Shown one piece after another: positions 26,688 to 36,451 of a DNA stretch of 64,000 bases. Every line of letters begins with the position of its first letter. Within the stretch, counting starts at the first letter, position 1. The stretch is from a bacterium. Its GTDB lineage: Bacteria; DRYD01. Where the stretch lies: NCBI GenBank assembly GCA_030549815.1, contig JAUQQQ010000007.1, positions 1 through 64,000 of the forward strand, given 5' to 3'. A model generated the notes under the pieces. That model was not told the DNA's origin. It saw nothing but the letters and a program-made list of their open reading frames with translations, and did no database searches. A program made the translations under genes and the position numbers.

Positions 26688-27301
26688 TTCATCAACCTAT
26701 TATCTATTATCGTTCCCCATTCAACAACATTAAAAGGTTGGAACACCAAAATAATCCTAATCAAATTATCAGGCTTCGGACTTATATTTAGCACCATATT
26801 CTTTTGTAAATAATCATAACTAACTCTTGATACTTTAAAATAATTAGCACCTGTTTTTCCCAACTCACTTTCAACATAATCATAAAAATCTTGAGATTCC
26901 CTTTCATTTAAGCCCAGACTTACAAATAACACCTTTAGCAAATCAACCCTATTTTTTGATATTACCCAGTAATTATCTTCCATCTCAACAGGCTCATTCA
27001 AAGTATTCTCATAAAAAAGATATCTAAACCTTTTTCCTTTAATCAATATATTTCCATCCGTATTAGCAACCAAATCCCATGAATTGACAAATGCAGGGTC
27101 AGATTTTAGAATTTCTTCGTTTACCTCCAGTTTCACACTAACTTTAAAATTGTCATAAGGAAGATCACAAAACTCAACATAAATATCTTTTCCTAAAATT
27201 TTGTTATTTAACTGATAATAACGATTATCACCGTAGACAATTCCTGTTAATTCAAAGATTTTGTTTTTATCATTATACTGAATAAACATAATAAGATCCA
27301 T
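26684..27301 (-). CDS. Hypothetical protein
   Basis: A 205-residue soluble protein without recognised motifs. It is acidic and aromatic, with a predicted mixed alpha/beta character (IFELTGIVYGDNRYYQLNNK; NEPVEMEDNYWVISKNRVDL). No signal peptide. Its stop overlaps the start of the Cax exchanger by 4 nt and it lies 38 bp after wecB, so it belongs to the same operon. The context gives no function. Confidence 0.55.
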   Translation of the reverse strand: MDLIMFIQYNDKNKIFELTGIVYGDNRYYQLNNKILGKDIYVEFCDLPYDNFKVSVKLEVNEEILKSDPAFVNSWDLVANTDGNILIKGKRFRYLFYENTLNEPVEMEDNYWVISKNRVDLLKVLFVSLGLNERESQDFYDYVESELGKTGANYFKVSRVSYDYLQKNMVLNISPKPDNLIRIILVFQPFNVVEWGTIIDNRLMK

Positions 27302-27339
27302 TTTTTACCAAATCTTCTTCCAGTTTCTTAAAAAGAATT

Positions 27340-28437
27340 CTACCAAACCCACAACATATCCTCCAAAACATTATAAATTCTCTTTGAACTATCAAAAAAT
27401 TTAAAGTATTTTCTAATAATTTCCAAAGAATTCGGAATACGATTATCAATAATTTTATCAACAGTTTTTAGCAAATTAGAAGAAAAATTAGGATCAAGAG
27501 GTGAAACCAAGTAATTTGTTTTACTTTCTATTGTTTCAACCCACTCAGTTTCATTTCTAACCGTAATACAGGGAACCCCGAAAAATAATGCCTCTTTCTG
27601 TATTCCACCCGAATCAGTTATAATTAATCTTGAAGAATTTTCTAAGCACAGCATATCAAAATAAGAAACGGGATTAGTCAATAGTATGTTACCTTTATCA
27701 AATTCAATTAATTTAAGTTGTTTCATAGTTCTTGGATGAACAGGGAATATAACAGTGTAATACTTTTTACTTACGAAACTAACAGAATCCATTATATTTT
27801 TTAATATTTTTAAATTATCCACATTTTCAGCCCTATGCAAAGTTAGCAAAATAAAACTACCATATTTTTTATTAATATCCTCCTGTCTTTCTTTAACGCT
27901 ATTCTCAACTCTTTTAAGTAACTCAATCATAAGATCTCCGACTAAGAATACTGCATTATTAATTCCTTCCTTTTTTAAATTTTTCTTTGAGTTTATCGTT
28001 GGACAAAATAATAAATCCGATAAATGATCAGTAATAATTCTATTTATTTCTTCTTGCATTTTCTTGTTATGACTTCTGAGTCCTGCTTCAATATGAGCAA
28101 GCTTAAATCCTAACTTTGAAGCAGATATTGCACCAGCTAAAGTAGAATTGGTATCTCCATAGACAATAACACAGTCTGGATTTTCTTTTAATAAAACTTC
28201 TTCCAATTTTTTAGTAATCTCAGAAAACTGGTATAGATTAGTTCCCGACCCAACACCAAGATGATAATCAGGATCTGGTAAATTCAATTCTTGAAAAAAT
28301 ATTTTATCCATATTAAAATCATAATGTTGCCCTGTATGAATAATCTTATGAATAAAATTATGGTTTTTAAAATAGAACATGGGAGCAAGCTTAATAAACT
28401 GTGGTCTTGTACCAACTATACTAATTAATTTTTTCAT
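27340..28437 (-). CDS. wecB: UDP-N-acetylglucosamine 2-epimerase (non-hydrolysing)
   Basis: A 365-residue GT-B-like epimerase. Motifs are ISIVGTRPQFIKLAPM at the N-terminus, HTGQHYD, VYGDTNSTLAGAISAS, HIEAGLRSHN, PEEINRIITDHLSD-type helix (here MQEEINRIITDHLSD), LLTLHRAENVD and the UDP site TDSGGIQKEALFFGVPCITVRNETEW. It makes UDP-ManNAc for cell-surface polysaccharide. It abuts the FHA gene stop-to-start. Confidence 0.96.
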   Translation of the reverse strand: MKKLISIVGTRPQFIKLAPMFYFKNHNFIHKIIHTGQHYDFNMDKIFFQELNLPDPDYHLGVGSGTNLYQFSEITKKLEEVLLKENPDCVIVYGDTNSTLAGAISASKLGFKLAHIEAGLRSHNKKMQEEINRIITDHLSDLLFCPTINSKKNLKKEGINNAVFLVGDLMIELLKRVENSVKERQEDINKKYGSFILLTLHRAENVDNLKILKNIMDSVSFVSKKYYTVIFPVHPRTMKQLKLIEFDKGNILLTNPVSYFDMLCLENSSRLIITDSGGIQKEALFFGVPCITVRNETEWVETIESKTNYLVSPLDPNFSSNLLKTVDKIIDNRIPNSLEIIRKYFKFFDSSKRIYNVLEDMLWVW

Positions 28438-28896
28438 TTACTGAACTATGAAATCGACTATCCCAGCTATGTTTATAACATCACCTTTTTTAATTTCATA
28501 ATCCTTATCAGGCTCCAATTTCTTAGTATTTAAGAAAGTCCCATTAGTAGATTCTAAATCTCTAATAAACCATTTCCCTTCTTTATACAAAACCTGAAAA
28601 TGCAAACGAGATATTAGCTTATAATTATTCATTTTTTGAAAAAAATCCACACTATACCTTCCAACGACATCCCCTGATTTAAGCTCAATAGTTTGTCCTG
28701 AATTCTTTTCTTTCAACTTCAAAACAATAACTTCATCTTTTTGTTCTATTTCCTGATTACTTTGACTCTTGGTATTTTCAGAAATTTTTGATTCATCAAT
28801 AGCAGAAACAGAACTAATATCAGACATACAATTTACGCAAAGAATTTCATTTGATTTATTTCTGTATCCACAACTTGGGCAAATTTTTACAAGCAT
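28438..28896 (-). CDS. Zinc-ribbon FHA-domain protein
   Basis: A 152-residue protein. The N-terminal CPSCG...CVNC (residues about 6-25) is a small zinc ribbon. A linker rich in Ser/Gln/Lys follows, then a forkhead-associated domain from about residue 62: SGDVVGRYSVDF, SRLHFQVLYKEGKWFIRDLE and STNGTFLNTKKL, with the phosphothreonine-binding Arg, Ser, His and Asn in place. FHA domains bind phosphothreonine peptides, so Ser/Thr kinase signalling is implied, but no kinase gene is in the window. It sits 2 bp after the DUF4340 gene. Confidence 0.88.
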   Translation of the reverse strand: MLVKICPSCGYRNKSNEILCVNCMSDISSVSAIDESKISENTKSQSNQEIEQKDEVIVLKLKEKNSGQTIELKSGDVVGRYSVDFFQKMNNYKLISRLHFQVLYKEGKWFIRDLESTNGTFLNTKKLEPDKDYEIKKGDVINIAGIVDFIVQ

Positions 28897-28898
28897 CT

Positions 28899-30182
28899 TT
28901 ACTTTAGTAAATCTTTAAGAATAAAGACAAAAGGATCTATCTTATATATTTCCTTACCAAAAGCTAAATAATCGGTATTATAAAGATAAAATTTATATTT
29001 GGTATTCTTTGAATTTAATTCAATCGTATATAATTCGTATTTAGAATTAATTGGATTTGTTTCAAATTTTTGCTTATATTCTAAGTTTCTAAGAGTACTG
29101 AAAAGCAAGCTTATTTGGGAGGTTTTTTCTTCATTTTTACTGGAAATCCATTTACCTTCCTTTTTCTTAAAATTAAACCTTGCTCGAGAATCAGAAATAA
29201 AAATAGAATCAAAGTCATCAAAATTATCGATGTAATAACTAAATATTTTCTTTTCAATTATTTCCTTCTTTAGGAAATCCTCGATTTCAATTTTTGGGAA
29301 AACAAAATTATACTTCCTATATGAAGTCCTAACAACATATTCATCTTTTTCATAAGGATATATATAAACATCATATTCTTTGTTATTAGCAAAAATTTTT
29401 ATTGTAGATAATGGTTTTTTATTTTCAATATTTTTATCTGAAATATTTTTAAAGTCGTAGTTATTAAGGATAGCAAAAAGTGAATTAATATATTCCTTCG
29501 ATACAAAACTACCATCAGATAATTTCCAGATTATTTTTTTCTTTTCCTCTTCGTCTTTTTTCTTTTTATTTTTCTTATCAACGATCTCCTCTTTGTATAT
29601 TGCAACATTATTAACAATAAGCTTTTCAACTTTTTCTTGGTCAATATTTAACAGTTTTTTCATTCTAAATTCTTCCACACTTTTATCAAGGTAGTTAAAG
29701 TCCCAGTAATTAACGATATATATTTTATTTTTATAATCCTTAAGATCAATCCAGAGATAGGTTTCACTTGTAAAATCATTTTTTATTCCTCTTTGCAAAT
29801 GATAAAGTTCGTTATTATAGGTAAAATATACATCTATTGGTTTCTTGAAAAACTGATCGTAGTATTGTTTTTCAAAATCAATTACGTCGCTAACAGTAGG
29901 TTGATATATACTCGAAAGAATATTTTCTACCATATAATCATAGGCTATATCATCAACGTTATACAAAAACCAAAATCCGTCTTTTTTTACAAACTCAATT
30001 TTTGTAGGGTTATATATAATAAGCTTGTTTATTTTTTTTATATCTATTTTTTTTTCAAAAATTGTTTTAGTTTTTTCTTCTTTTTTTATTTTCTGATAAT
30101 CTTTGTAGTAATTCAGAGCAAGCAAAATAGTAAGTATAGCTAAAACAATAGTGATAAAAAGGGTAAATTTGCTATCCCTCAT
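28899..30182 (-). CDS. DUF4340-family membrane-anchored protein
   Basis: A 427-residue protein with one N-terminal membrane helix (FTLFITIVLAILTILLALNYY) and a large, presumably periplasmic, Lys/Glu-rich region. It has the layout of DUF4340 proteins, with repeated segments such as KLIIYNPTKIEFVKKDGFW and KLIVNNVAIYKEE. These proteins accompany GldG-like ABC components in many bacteria. Here its start overlaps the GldG-like gene by 11 nt. The molecular role is unknown. A run of lysines and glutamates near residue 205 is low complexity. Confidence 0.78.
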   Translation of the reverse strand: MRDSKFTLFITIVLAILTILLALNYYKDYQKIKKEEKTKTIFEKKIDIKKINKLIIYNPTKIEFVKKDGFWFLYNVDDIAYDYMVENILSSIYQPTVSDVIDFEKQYYDQFFKKPIDVYFTYNNELYHLQRGIKNDFTSETYLWIDLKDYKNKIYIVNYWDFNYLDKSVEEFRMKKLLNIDQEKVEKLIVNNVAIYKEEIVDKKNKKKKDEEEKKKIIWKLSDGSFVSKEYINSLFAILNNYDFKNISDKNIENKKPLSTIKIFANNKEYDVYIYPYEKDEYVVRTSYRKYNFVFPKIEIEDFLKKEIIEKKIFSYYIDNFDDFDSIFISDSRARFNFKKKEGKWISSKNEEKTSQISLLFSTLRNLEYKQKFETNPINSKYELYTIELNSKNTKYKFYLYNTDYLAFGKEIYKIDPFVFILKDLLK

Positions 30183-31488
30183 TTTTTGTTGCCTTTACCC
30201 TCCTTCCTACAATAAAAACAAGAGTAAATAATAAGAAAGCTACAGGTATAAGAAGATAAGAGATATACAAGATAATTTGTTGTGTTGCAGGAACAGCAAT
30301 AGGCAAATCAGGCACATCTTTGGGTTTAAATACAAAACTACCTTCATTACCAGCAAAATAATCAATGATAGTCAATATAAAATTAGCATTTTCTCCAGCA
30401 TTTATCAATAAATTCGTAAACATGGTACTGTCTCCAACAACTAACAAATTTGATTTTTTATCCTTATTAACTCTTTCTGACATCATAGAAACCGTGTAAT
30501 CTTTTATTGAATCTTTACTTATTAGTATTTTTCCGCTTTTAATCATGGCTGGTGTAACCATAATTCCTTTAGCAACAAGGACCTCAGAAAGAGAAAAATT
30601 AGAATTTTCAACTCTATTTAAAACAAGAGGATTGAGTAAATAAAAATTAACATTACTTAAAGCAGCTAAATAAGGGAGATTAACAGTGTTAGCTATTACT
30701 AATCTTGGATTATTTGGATCCAAACCAATCATGAAATTTTCACTAACATCTATACCATTACTTTTCATAAGAGAATCCAAGTTGTTGAATTTTTTCTTAT
30801 TAAAATTTTTGAGAGCAATAACTATTTTTCCTCCATTATAAAGATAATCTTGTAGCTTTTTTATTTCAAACTCTGAAAAATCGATTTTTGGATCTATGAT
30901 AAAAACAGCAAAAGGATTATACAAATTTTCGGTAGCCAGATTAACATTCTCAACTGTTAATCCTTCATCTTTAAGAAATTTTGCGAAATTACTTAAACCA
31001 TCTTGATTATAATCATCAATACTTGGTTCTTTGTGTCCCGTAATAAACAATATTTTACCTTCCTTTTGTTTTAATAAATTATAAACGGCGTTTGCAAATT
31101 TTTCGTTATCCAAACTATTCTCGTATTTTTTACGATTTTTATACATAATCAAGATTTGATTGGAAGTTGAGAAGCCATATAATTGAGCCATAACAACATC
31201 TTTACGAGGATCAAGAAAGCTATATTTAATCTTATTAGAATAACGAGAAAGATTTCGTAAAGTCTCAGCTATATTATTATAATCCGAATTGGCCTTATCA
31301 TAAAAAACTTTAACATACACATTATCATCCAACTTATTCAACATATCAATAATTTTTTTATCCACAGTGTATCTTTTATTTTTAGTTAAATCAAAAACAA
31401 TAGGGTTTTTTTCTAACAAATAGAGAGATATAGCTGCAATCAGGATAATAGATATAATTTCCAAAGATCTATGCAAAAATTTATTCAT
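30172..31488 (-). CDS. GldG-like ABC-type auxiliary transport protein
   Basis: A 438-residue protein. It has an N-terminal membrane helix (IISIILIAAISLYLLE), the characteristic NPIVFDLTKNKRYTVDKKII segment, a periplasmic domain (ILFITGHKEPSIDDYN; VFIIDPKIDFSEFE) and a C-terminal helix (LLIPVAFLLFTLVFIVGRRVK). This matches GldG/PF09822-type proteins linked to an ABC-2 exporter (gliding-motility-like systems). The usual permease (GldF) and ATPase (GldA) genes do not follow or precede; instead the gene is 13 bp downstream of rpoC. The partner complex must be encoded elsewhere or is lost. Confidence 0.82.
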   Translation of the reverse strand: MNKFLHRSLEIISIILIAAISLYLLEKNPIVFDLTKNKRYTVDKKIIDMLNKLDDNVYVKVFYDKANSDYNNIAETLRNLSRYSNKIKYSFLDPRKDVVMAQLYGFSTSNQILIMYKNRKKYENSLDNEKFANAVYNLLKQKEGKILFITGHKEPSIDDYNQDGLSNFAKFLKDEGLTVENVNLATENLYNPFAVFIIDPKIDFSEFEIKKLQDYLYNGGKIVIALKNFNKKKFNNLDSLMKSNGIDVSENFMIGLDPNNPRLVIANTVNLPYLAALSNVNFYLLNPLVLNRVENSNFSLSEVLVAKGIMVTPAMIKSGKILISKDSIKDYTVSMMSERVNKDKKSNLLVVGDSTMFTNLLINAGENANFILTIIDYFAGNEGSFVFKPKDVPDLPIAVPATQQIILYISYLLIPVAFLLFTLVFIVGRRVKATKNEG

Positions 31489-31501
31489 AAAAATTCCCTC
31501 C

Positions 31502-34500
31502 TCATGAAACTTTTTCTTCTATCATTTCCTTTATATCAACCTTTTTGTAAGCTGGATAACTTGTTCCAACAGGAATCGGTTTTCCGATTATTATGTTTTC
31601 CTTCAATCCTATAAGATAATCTCTTTTACCACTTATTGAAGCATAAGAGATAACTTTGGTTGTTTCTTGGAAAGATGCAGCAGATAACCAGGATTCAGAT
31701 TCTAAAGCAGCTTTACTTATAGCTAAAACTTCTGGAACAGCTTTTACAAACTTTCCTCCATTTTTAGCAATAATTTCATTAAGATATTCAACTACAGATT
31801 TATCAACTAATTCTCCGTACATTAATGAGCTATCACCTGGATCATCCACTCTTACAAACCTAAACATCTGCCTTATTATAATCTCCATATGTTTATCATG
31901 TATACTTACCCCTTGAGAAAGATAAACCTTTTGCATTTCATCGAGCACATAATTCTGTGCAATTTCTATTGCTTTATTAACCTCAGGATGATGTATCAAA
32001 TCAGCGTCTTTATCTTCTTGTAGTACCTTTTCTATAACTTTTTCAATAAATTCTTTTGGAGAAATAGTCCCAGAAACCACTAAAGACCCTGCAGGAACTT
32101 TCTGGCCTTCCAAAACAACAACTTTCTTACCAAAAGGTACTTCCAAACTATACTCCTTACCTGATTGTATTCCTCTTAATACAACTACCTTAGAAGAATG
32201 TTTTTGATATATTCTTTCAACAATGGAATCTTCTATAGCAAATAGGTTGCTATGAAATCTTGTTTTCTTTCTAACTTCGAGCAATTCTTGGACTCTTGGA
32301 ATACCCTGGATTATGTCCGATTCAAGAGCAACACCACCAGTGTGGAATGTCCTCAATGTTAGCTGAGTTCCCGGCTCACCTATACTTTGTGCAGCTATAA
32401 TACCAACTGCCTCACCTAAATCTATTAACCTATTTCCAAGGCCTAAATCTTCTCCATAACATTTCCTACAAACTCCCTTGAATACTTTACATTTCAAAAC
32501 ACTTCTTACTTTTGCTTCCAGATAATATTTTGCTATCTCTCTTGCCTTATACCTATCAATAAGCTCCCCTTTCTTTACTATTACTTCGCCATTTTCTGGA
32601 TTAACGAAATCTTCAGCAGCAATTCTTCCTCTTATCCTATTAGCAAGAGGCAGATATTCCTCTTCCATAAACACCAATACTTTTGATAAAGAAGAAGATA
32701 AAAGTTTCTTGTAGACTTGCCAATCAATTACATCGAATTTCTTTGCTATACCATCAACATTAGTTGCTAAAACTCTACCAAAAGATTTGCTAACTTCTAC
32801 TTCTTCAGGTTCAAAAGTATAATTAACAGATTTTATTGGTTTAACTATTATGTATTCTTCAGTTCCACAATCCTCTTCTCTTACAACAACGTCTTGAGCA
32901 ACATCAACCAATCTTCTTGTCAGATATCCAGCATCAGCAGTTCTCAAGGCAGTATCAACAAGTCCTTTTCGACCACCGTGACTTGCAATAAAATAATCAA
33001 ATATACCCAATCCTTCTGTAAATGAATTCTTAATAGGTAAAGGTATGATTTCACCTTTAGGATTAACCATCAATCCCCTGATAGCAACCAATTGCTTTGC
33101 TTGATCAACATTACCTCTTGCACCAGAATTAGCTAACATCCAAATTGAATTTAGTGGTTGTTCTTTGGACATAAAACTCTTGAATTCTTCTGTAACTTTA
33201 TCAGTAGCCTCATACCAAGTATCGATGATTTTCTTCTTATACTCCTCTTCACTAAGTAACCCTAATTCATACATTTGTTCCCATTTTTGCTGTTCATTTT
33301 CAGCTTGCTTAATAATTTCGTATTTTTTGGGAGGAATAACAAGCTCATCTATAGATATAGTTGTACCAGATTTAGTAGCAAAGAAGAAACCAACTTCTTT
33401 CAATTCATCCAAAACGGGTTGAGTTTTATACATTCCGTACTTATATATACATTCCTCAACAATCCATTTCAATTCTTTTTTACCAACAACAAAGTTGATA
33501 AATGGAAAATCTGGTAAGTGTTTTCTTATAGCTTGATTAAATATAATTCTACCAATGGTTGTTAATATTTTTGTGTCCCTATACTCAACAACATTATTAG
33601 GGCTAATGGCAAGTTTATCAAAATTAGTTTTATAATAAACCCATGTATGAAGAGAATAATGTAAATCAAAATAAGCTCTTTCTGCTTCTTCATAAGAAGA
33701 AATAAATTTTGTAACATTTTGAGGTTTACTTTGCTCAAAAGTTAACCAGAAAGCACCAAGAACCATATCTTGAGAAGGTACATTAGCTGGCTCACCATTT
33801 GCAGGTATTAACATGTTATTAATAGATAAGAGTAAATTCCTGTATTCTAACATTGCTTCGACAGATAGAGGGACATGGACAGCCATTTGATCTCCATCAA
33901 AGTCTGCATTATATGGAGAACAAACCAAAGGATGTATTTGAATAGCTTTGGTTTTTACAATTTTGGGATAGAAAGCTTGTATACTTAATCGGTGTAAAGT
34001 AGGAGCACGATTTAATATAACGGGGAAATTTTCTATTACTTTTTGGACAGTGCTCCATATTTCAGGTTTTCTTAATTCTAACATTCTCTTTGCTCTTTTT
34101 ATATTATCGGCCTTTCCATCTTCGATTAATTTATTAATAATAAATGGTTTAAATAATTCCAACACCATCTCCTCAGGTAATCCACATTCATAAAATTTCA
34201 ATTTTGGATTAACGACTATAACACTTCTTCCTGAGTAATCCACTCTTTTTCCGAGCAAATTGTATCTAAACCTTCCCTGCTTTCCTTGTATGTTGTCTGA
34301 TAAAGATTTTAATACTCTTCGATTAGATACTGCGATAGGACGCTTGGTTTTTGCATTATCTATCAGAGCATCGACGGCCTTTTGTAACATCCTTTTTTCG
34401 TTATTTACGATTATCTCAGGAGCCTGAATCTCTATCAATCTCTTCAACCTATTATTCCTATTTATAATACGTCTATATAAATCATTAAGGTCAGAAGAAG

Positions 34501-36430
34501 CAAATTTTCCACCTTCCAACTGAACAATAGGTCTAAGTTCTGGAGGTAAAACAGGTAAAACTTCCAAAACCATCCACTCAGGTCTAATACCACCCTTTAT
34601 AAACGAATTAATGATACCCAACCTTCTAAGTAACTTTTTATCTCCTTTCTTAGTAGTTGATAAAAGATTCTTTGTTATCCTTTTCTCCTCTTCCAAATCA
34701 ATCCTTGATAATAACTTTTTAATAGGTTCTGCTCCAGTTTCCAATCTAAAGAACACTGTAAAATTATCAGCTAACATCCTAACAACTTTTTGAATAAACT
34801 TAATATCAACATTAGAGTATATATCTGAAATAAATTCGCTGTATAGCTCTATTATTTTTGCTTCTTGCTCCCTTAGTTGCTTACCTAATTCTACTATTTT
34901 TTCTTTTTGTTTTTCAACTGTTTTCTTCTGTAAACTATAATATTCATCTTTTAATTCTTCATATTTTTTTATTTCACTCAAATACTTTTCTTTCCATTCA
35001 TTATTTTCAAATTCTCCATAATTTTTTCTGCAATTTTCAATAATATCAATCAAATTAAGGATATCGGAAATTGTTATTTTATAATCGATTAATTCAGAAT
35101 TGAGTCCTTTTATTTCCCTAAGCAAATAAGGGTTTTCTTTTACAAATTCCTCATCATTTTCCAAAATAGAAAGAGAATCAATTACTTCATTACATTCATT
35201 ATACATTTTCTTAAATTCTTTACTTGAAATTTTATAAGAATTAATAAAAGTTAAATAATCAGGATAATTAGAAGAATTTTCAACAATAGAATCAAGATTA
35301 CTTATTAATGGATAAGTAATATTCTTCAAAACAACATCTAAATCCCTCTTTATCTTTTTCAACACATTTTTATCCTTTACATTATTTAATTTAGAAGAAA
35401 TATCAATGTTAATAATCCTTTCAATCAATTCAGCTTTATCTTTATACTTAGCCACAATTTGTTTAATCCTATTTATTGTAAGGGAAAGTATTTTCTCTAT
35501 TTCTTCCTTCGGATTAACAACGATATTTAATGTAATTATTTTCTCTTTTTCATATTTTTCAGTTTCATACAATAATTCCTTTTCTTCATTTTTGAATATT
35601 TCTTTAAATTTAACCTTATGTAGTAACCTTTGGATTTCCAAATATCCTTTATATCCCTTATCTGACCTTCCCTTATCAACATGTTCAATGCTTTCAAAAA
35701 TTTTAATAAAATCTGATAATTTTGGATTTTTCTTCAATTCAGTATATAATCTTTTTGTAATAAAAGCATAATCTTCATCTAATTTTCTTTCCAATTTCTC
35801 TATTTTTTTACTATCCATTTGGAATATAGGAGAATTATCTATAAGGAAAGTCCCTACTTTATTTACAAAATCAAAGGCCTTATCAACCACCTCGTTACCT
35901 TTAATTTCCTCATAAGCTTCTTCCAATCTCTTAACTAATTCTTTTCTTTTATTGATATATCCCAATTTTATTAAGAAGTATAATTTATTAATATTTTCTA
36001 TATTAATGTCAGTACAAACAAAGGATTCGAAATATACAACTTCTTTAATTTGTCTGTCTTCCAAATCAAGTAGCATTGAGATTATACCTGGGTTACCTTG
36101 AAGGAACCAGAAATGGACCACGGGAGAGGCAAGCTCAATATGCCCCATCCTTTCTCTTCTAACATCGGATTTAGTTACCTCAACACCACATTTATCACAA
36201 ATTATTCCTTTAGTTTTAATTCTTTTTCTTTTATATTTTCCGCAAGCACATTCATAATCTTTTTCAGGTCCAAATATTCTTTCGCAAAATAAACCATCCC
36301 TCTCAGGTTTAAATGTTTTATAGTTTTTCGTTTCTGGTTTTTTTACTTCCCCGTAAGATAATTCTCTTATTCTTTGTGGAGAAGCTAAAGATATTTTTAT
36401 GTATTTAATATTATTAAAAGTCAATGTCAT
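31502..36430 (-). CDS. rpoC: DNA-directed RNA polymerase subunit beta'
   Basis: A 1642-residue beta' subunit. The N-terminal zinc-binding domain is CACGKYKRKRIKTKGIICDK with CGVEV, followed by GHIELASPVVHFWF. The catalytic Asp triad is in YNADFDGDQMAVH. The trigger loop reads GGRKGLVDTALRTADAGYLT, and a second zinc site lies in DCGTEEY and CKVFKGVCRKCYG. Compared with E. coli there is an extra Lys/Glu-rich, helical insert of roughly 350 residues between residues about 150 and 590, at the place of the non-conserved domain of Thermus/Thermotoga. No SI3 insertion is present in the trigger loop. It follows rpoB by 21 bp. Confidence 0.98.
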   Translation of the reverse strand: MTLTFNNIKYIKISLASPQRIRELSYGEVKKPETKNYKTFKPERDGLFCERIFGPEKDYECACGKYKRKRIKTKGIICDKCGVEVTKSDVRRERMGHIELASPVVHFWFLQGNPGIISMLLDLEDRQIKEVVYFESFVCTDINIENINKLYFLIKLGYINKRKELVKRLEEAYEEIKGNEVVDKAFDFVNKVGTFLIDNSPIFQMDSKKIEKLERKLDEDYAFITKRLYTELKKNPKLSDFIKIFESIEHVDKGRSDKGYKGYLEIQRLLHKVKFKEIFKNEEKELLYETEKYEKEKIITLNIVVNPKEEIEKILSLTINRIKQIVAKYKDKAELIERIINIDISSKLNNVKDKNVLKKIKRDLDVVLKNITYPLISNLDSIVENSSNYPDYLTFINSYKISSKEFKKMYNECNEVIDSLSILENDEEFVKENPYLLREIKGLNSELIDYKITISDILNLIDIIENCRKNYGEFENNEWKEKYLSEIKKYEELKDEYYSLQKKTVEKQKEKIVELGKQLREQEAKIIELYSEFISDIYSNVDIKFIQKVVRMLADNFTVFFRLETGAEPIKKLLSRIDLEEEKRITKNLLSTTKKGDKKLLRRLGIINSFIKGGIRPEWMVLEVLPVLPPELRPIVQLEGGKFASSDLNDLYRRIINRNNRLKRLIEIQAPEIIVNNEKRMLQKAVDALIDNAKTKRPIAVSNRRVLKSLSDNIQGKQGRFRYNLLGKRVDYSGRSVIVVNPKLKFYECGLPEEMVLELFKPFIINKLIEDGKADNIKRAKRMLELRKPEIWSTVQKVIENFPVILNRAPTLHRLSIQAFYPKIVKTKAIQIHPLVCSPYNADFDGDQMAVHVPLSVEAMLEYRNLLLSINNMLIPANGEPANVPSQDMVLGAFWLTFEQSKPQNVTKFISSYEEAERAYFDLHYSLHTWVYYKTNFDKLAISPNNVVEYRDTKILTTIGRIIFNQAIRKHLPDFPFINFVVGKKELKWIVEECIYKYGMYKTQPVLDELKEVGFFFATKSGTTISIDELVIPPKKYEIIKQAENEQQKWEQMYELGLLSEEEYKKKIIDTWYEATDKVTEEFKSFMSKEQPLNSIWMLANSGARGNVDQAKQLVAIRGLMVNPKGEIIPLPIKNSFTEGLGIFDYFIASHGGRKGLVDTALRTADAGYLTRRLVDVAQDVVVREEDCGTEEYIIVKPIKSVNYTFEPEEVEVSKSFGRVLATNVDGIAKKFDVIDWQVYKKLLSSSLSKVLVFMEEEYLPLANRIRGRIAAEDFVNPENGEVIVKKGELIDRYKAREIAKYYLEAKVRSVLKCKVFKGVCRKCYGEDLGLGNRLIDLGEAVGIIAAQSIGEPGTQLTLRTFHTGGVALESDIIQGIPRVQELLEVRKKTRFHSNLFAIEDSIVERIYQKHSSKVVVLRGIQSGKEYSLEVPFGKKVVVLEGQKVPAGSLVVSGTISPKEFIEKVIEKVLQEDKDADLIHHPEVNKAIEIAQNYVLDEMQKVYLSQGVSIHDKHMEIIIRQMFRFVRVDDPGDSSLMYGELVDKSVVEYLNEIIAKNGGKFVKAVPEVLAISKAALESESWLSAASFQETTKVISYASISGKRDYLIGLKENIIIGKPIPVGTSYPAYKKVDIKEMIEEKVS

Positions 36431-36451
36431 ACTACCAACACCTTCCCTTCT

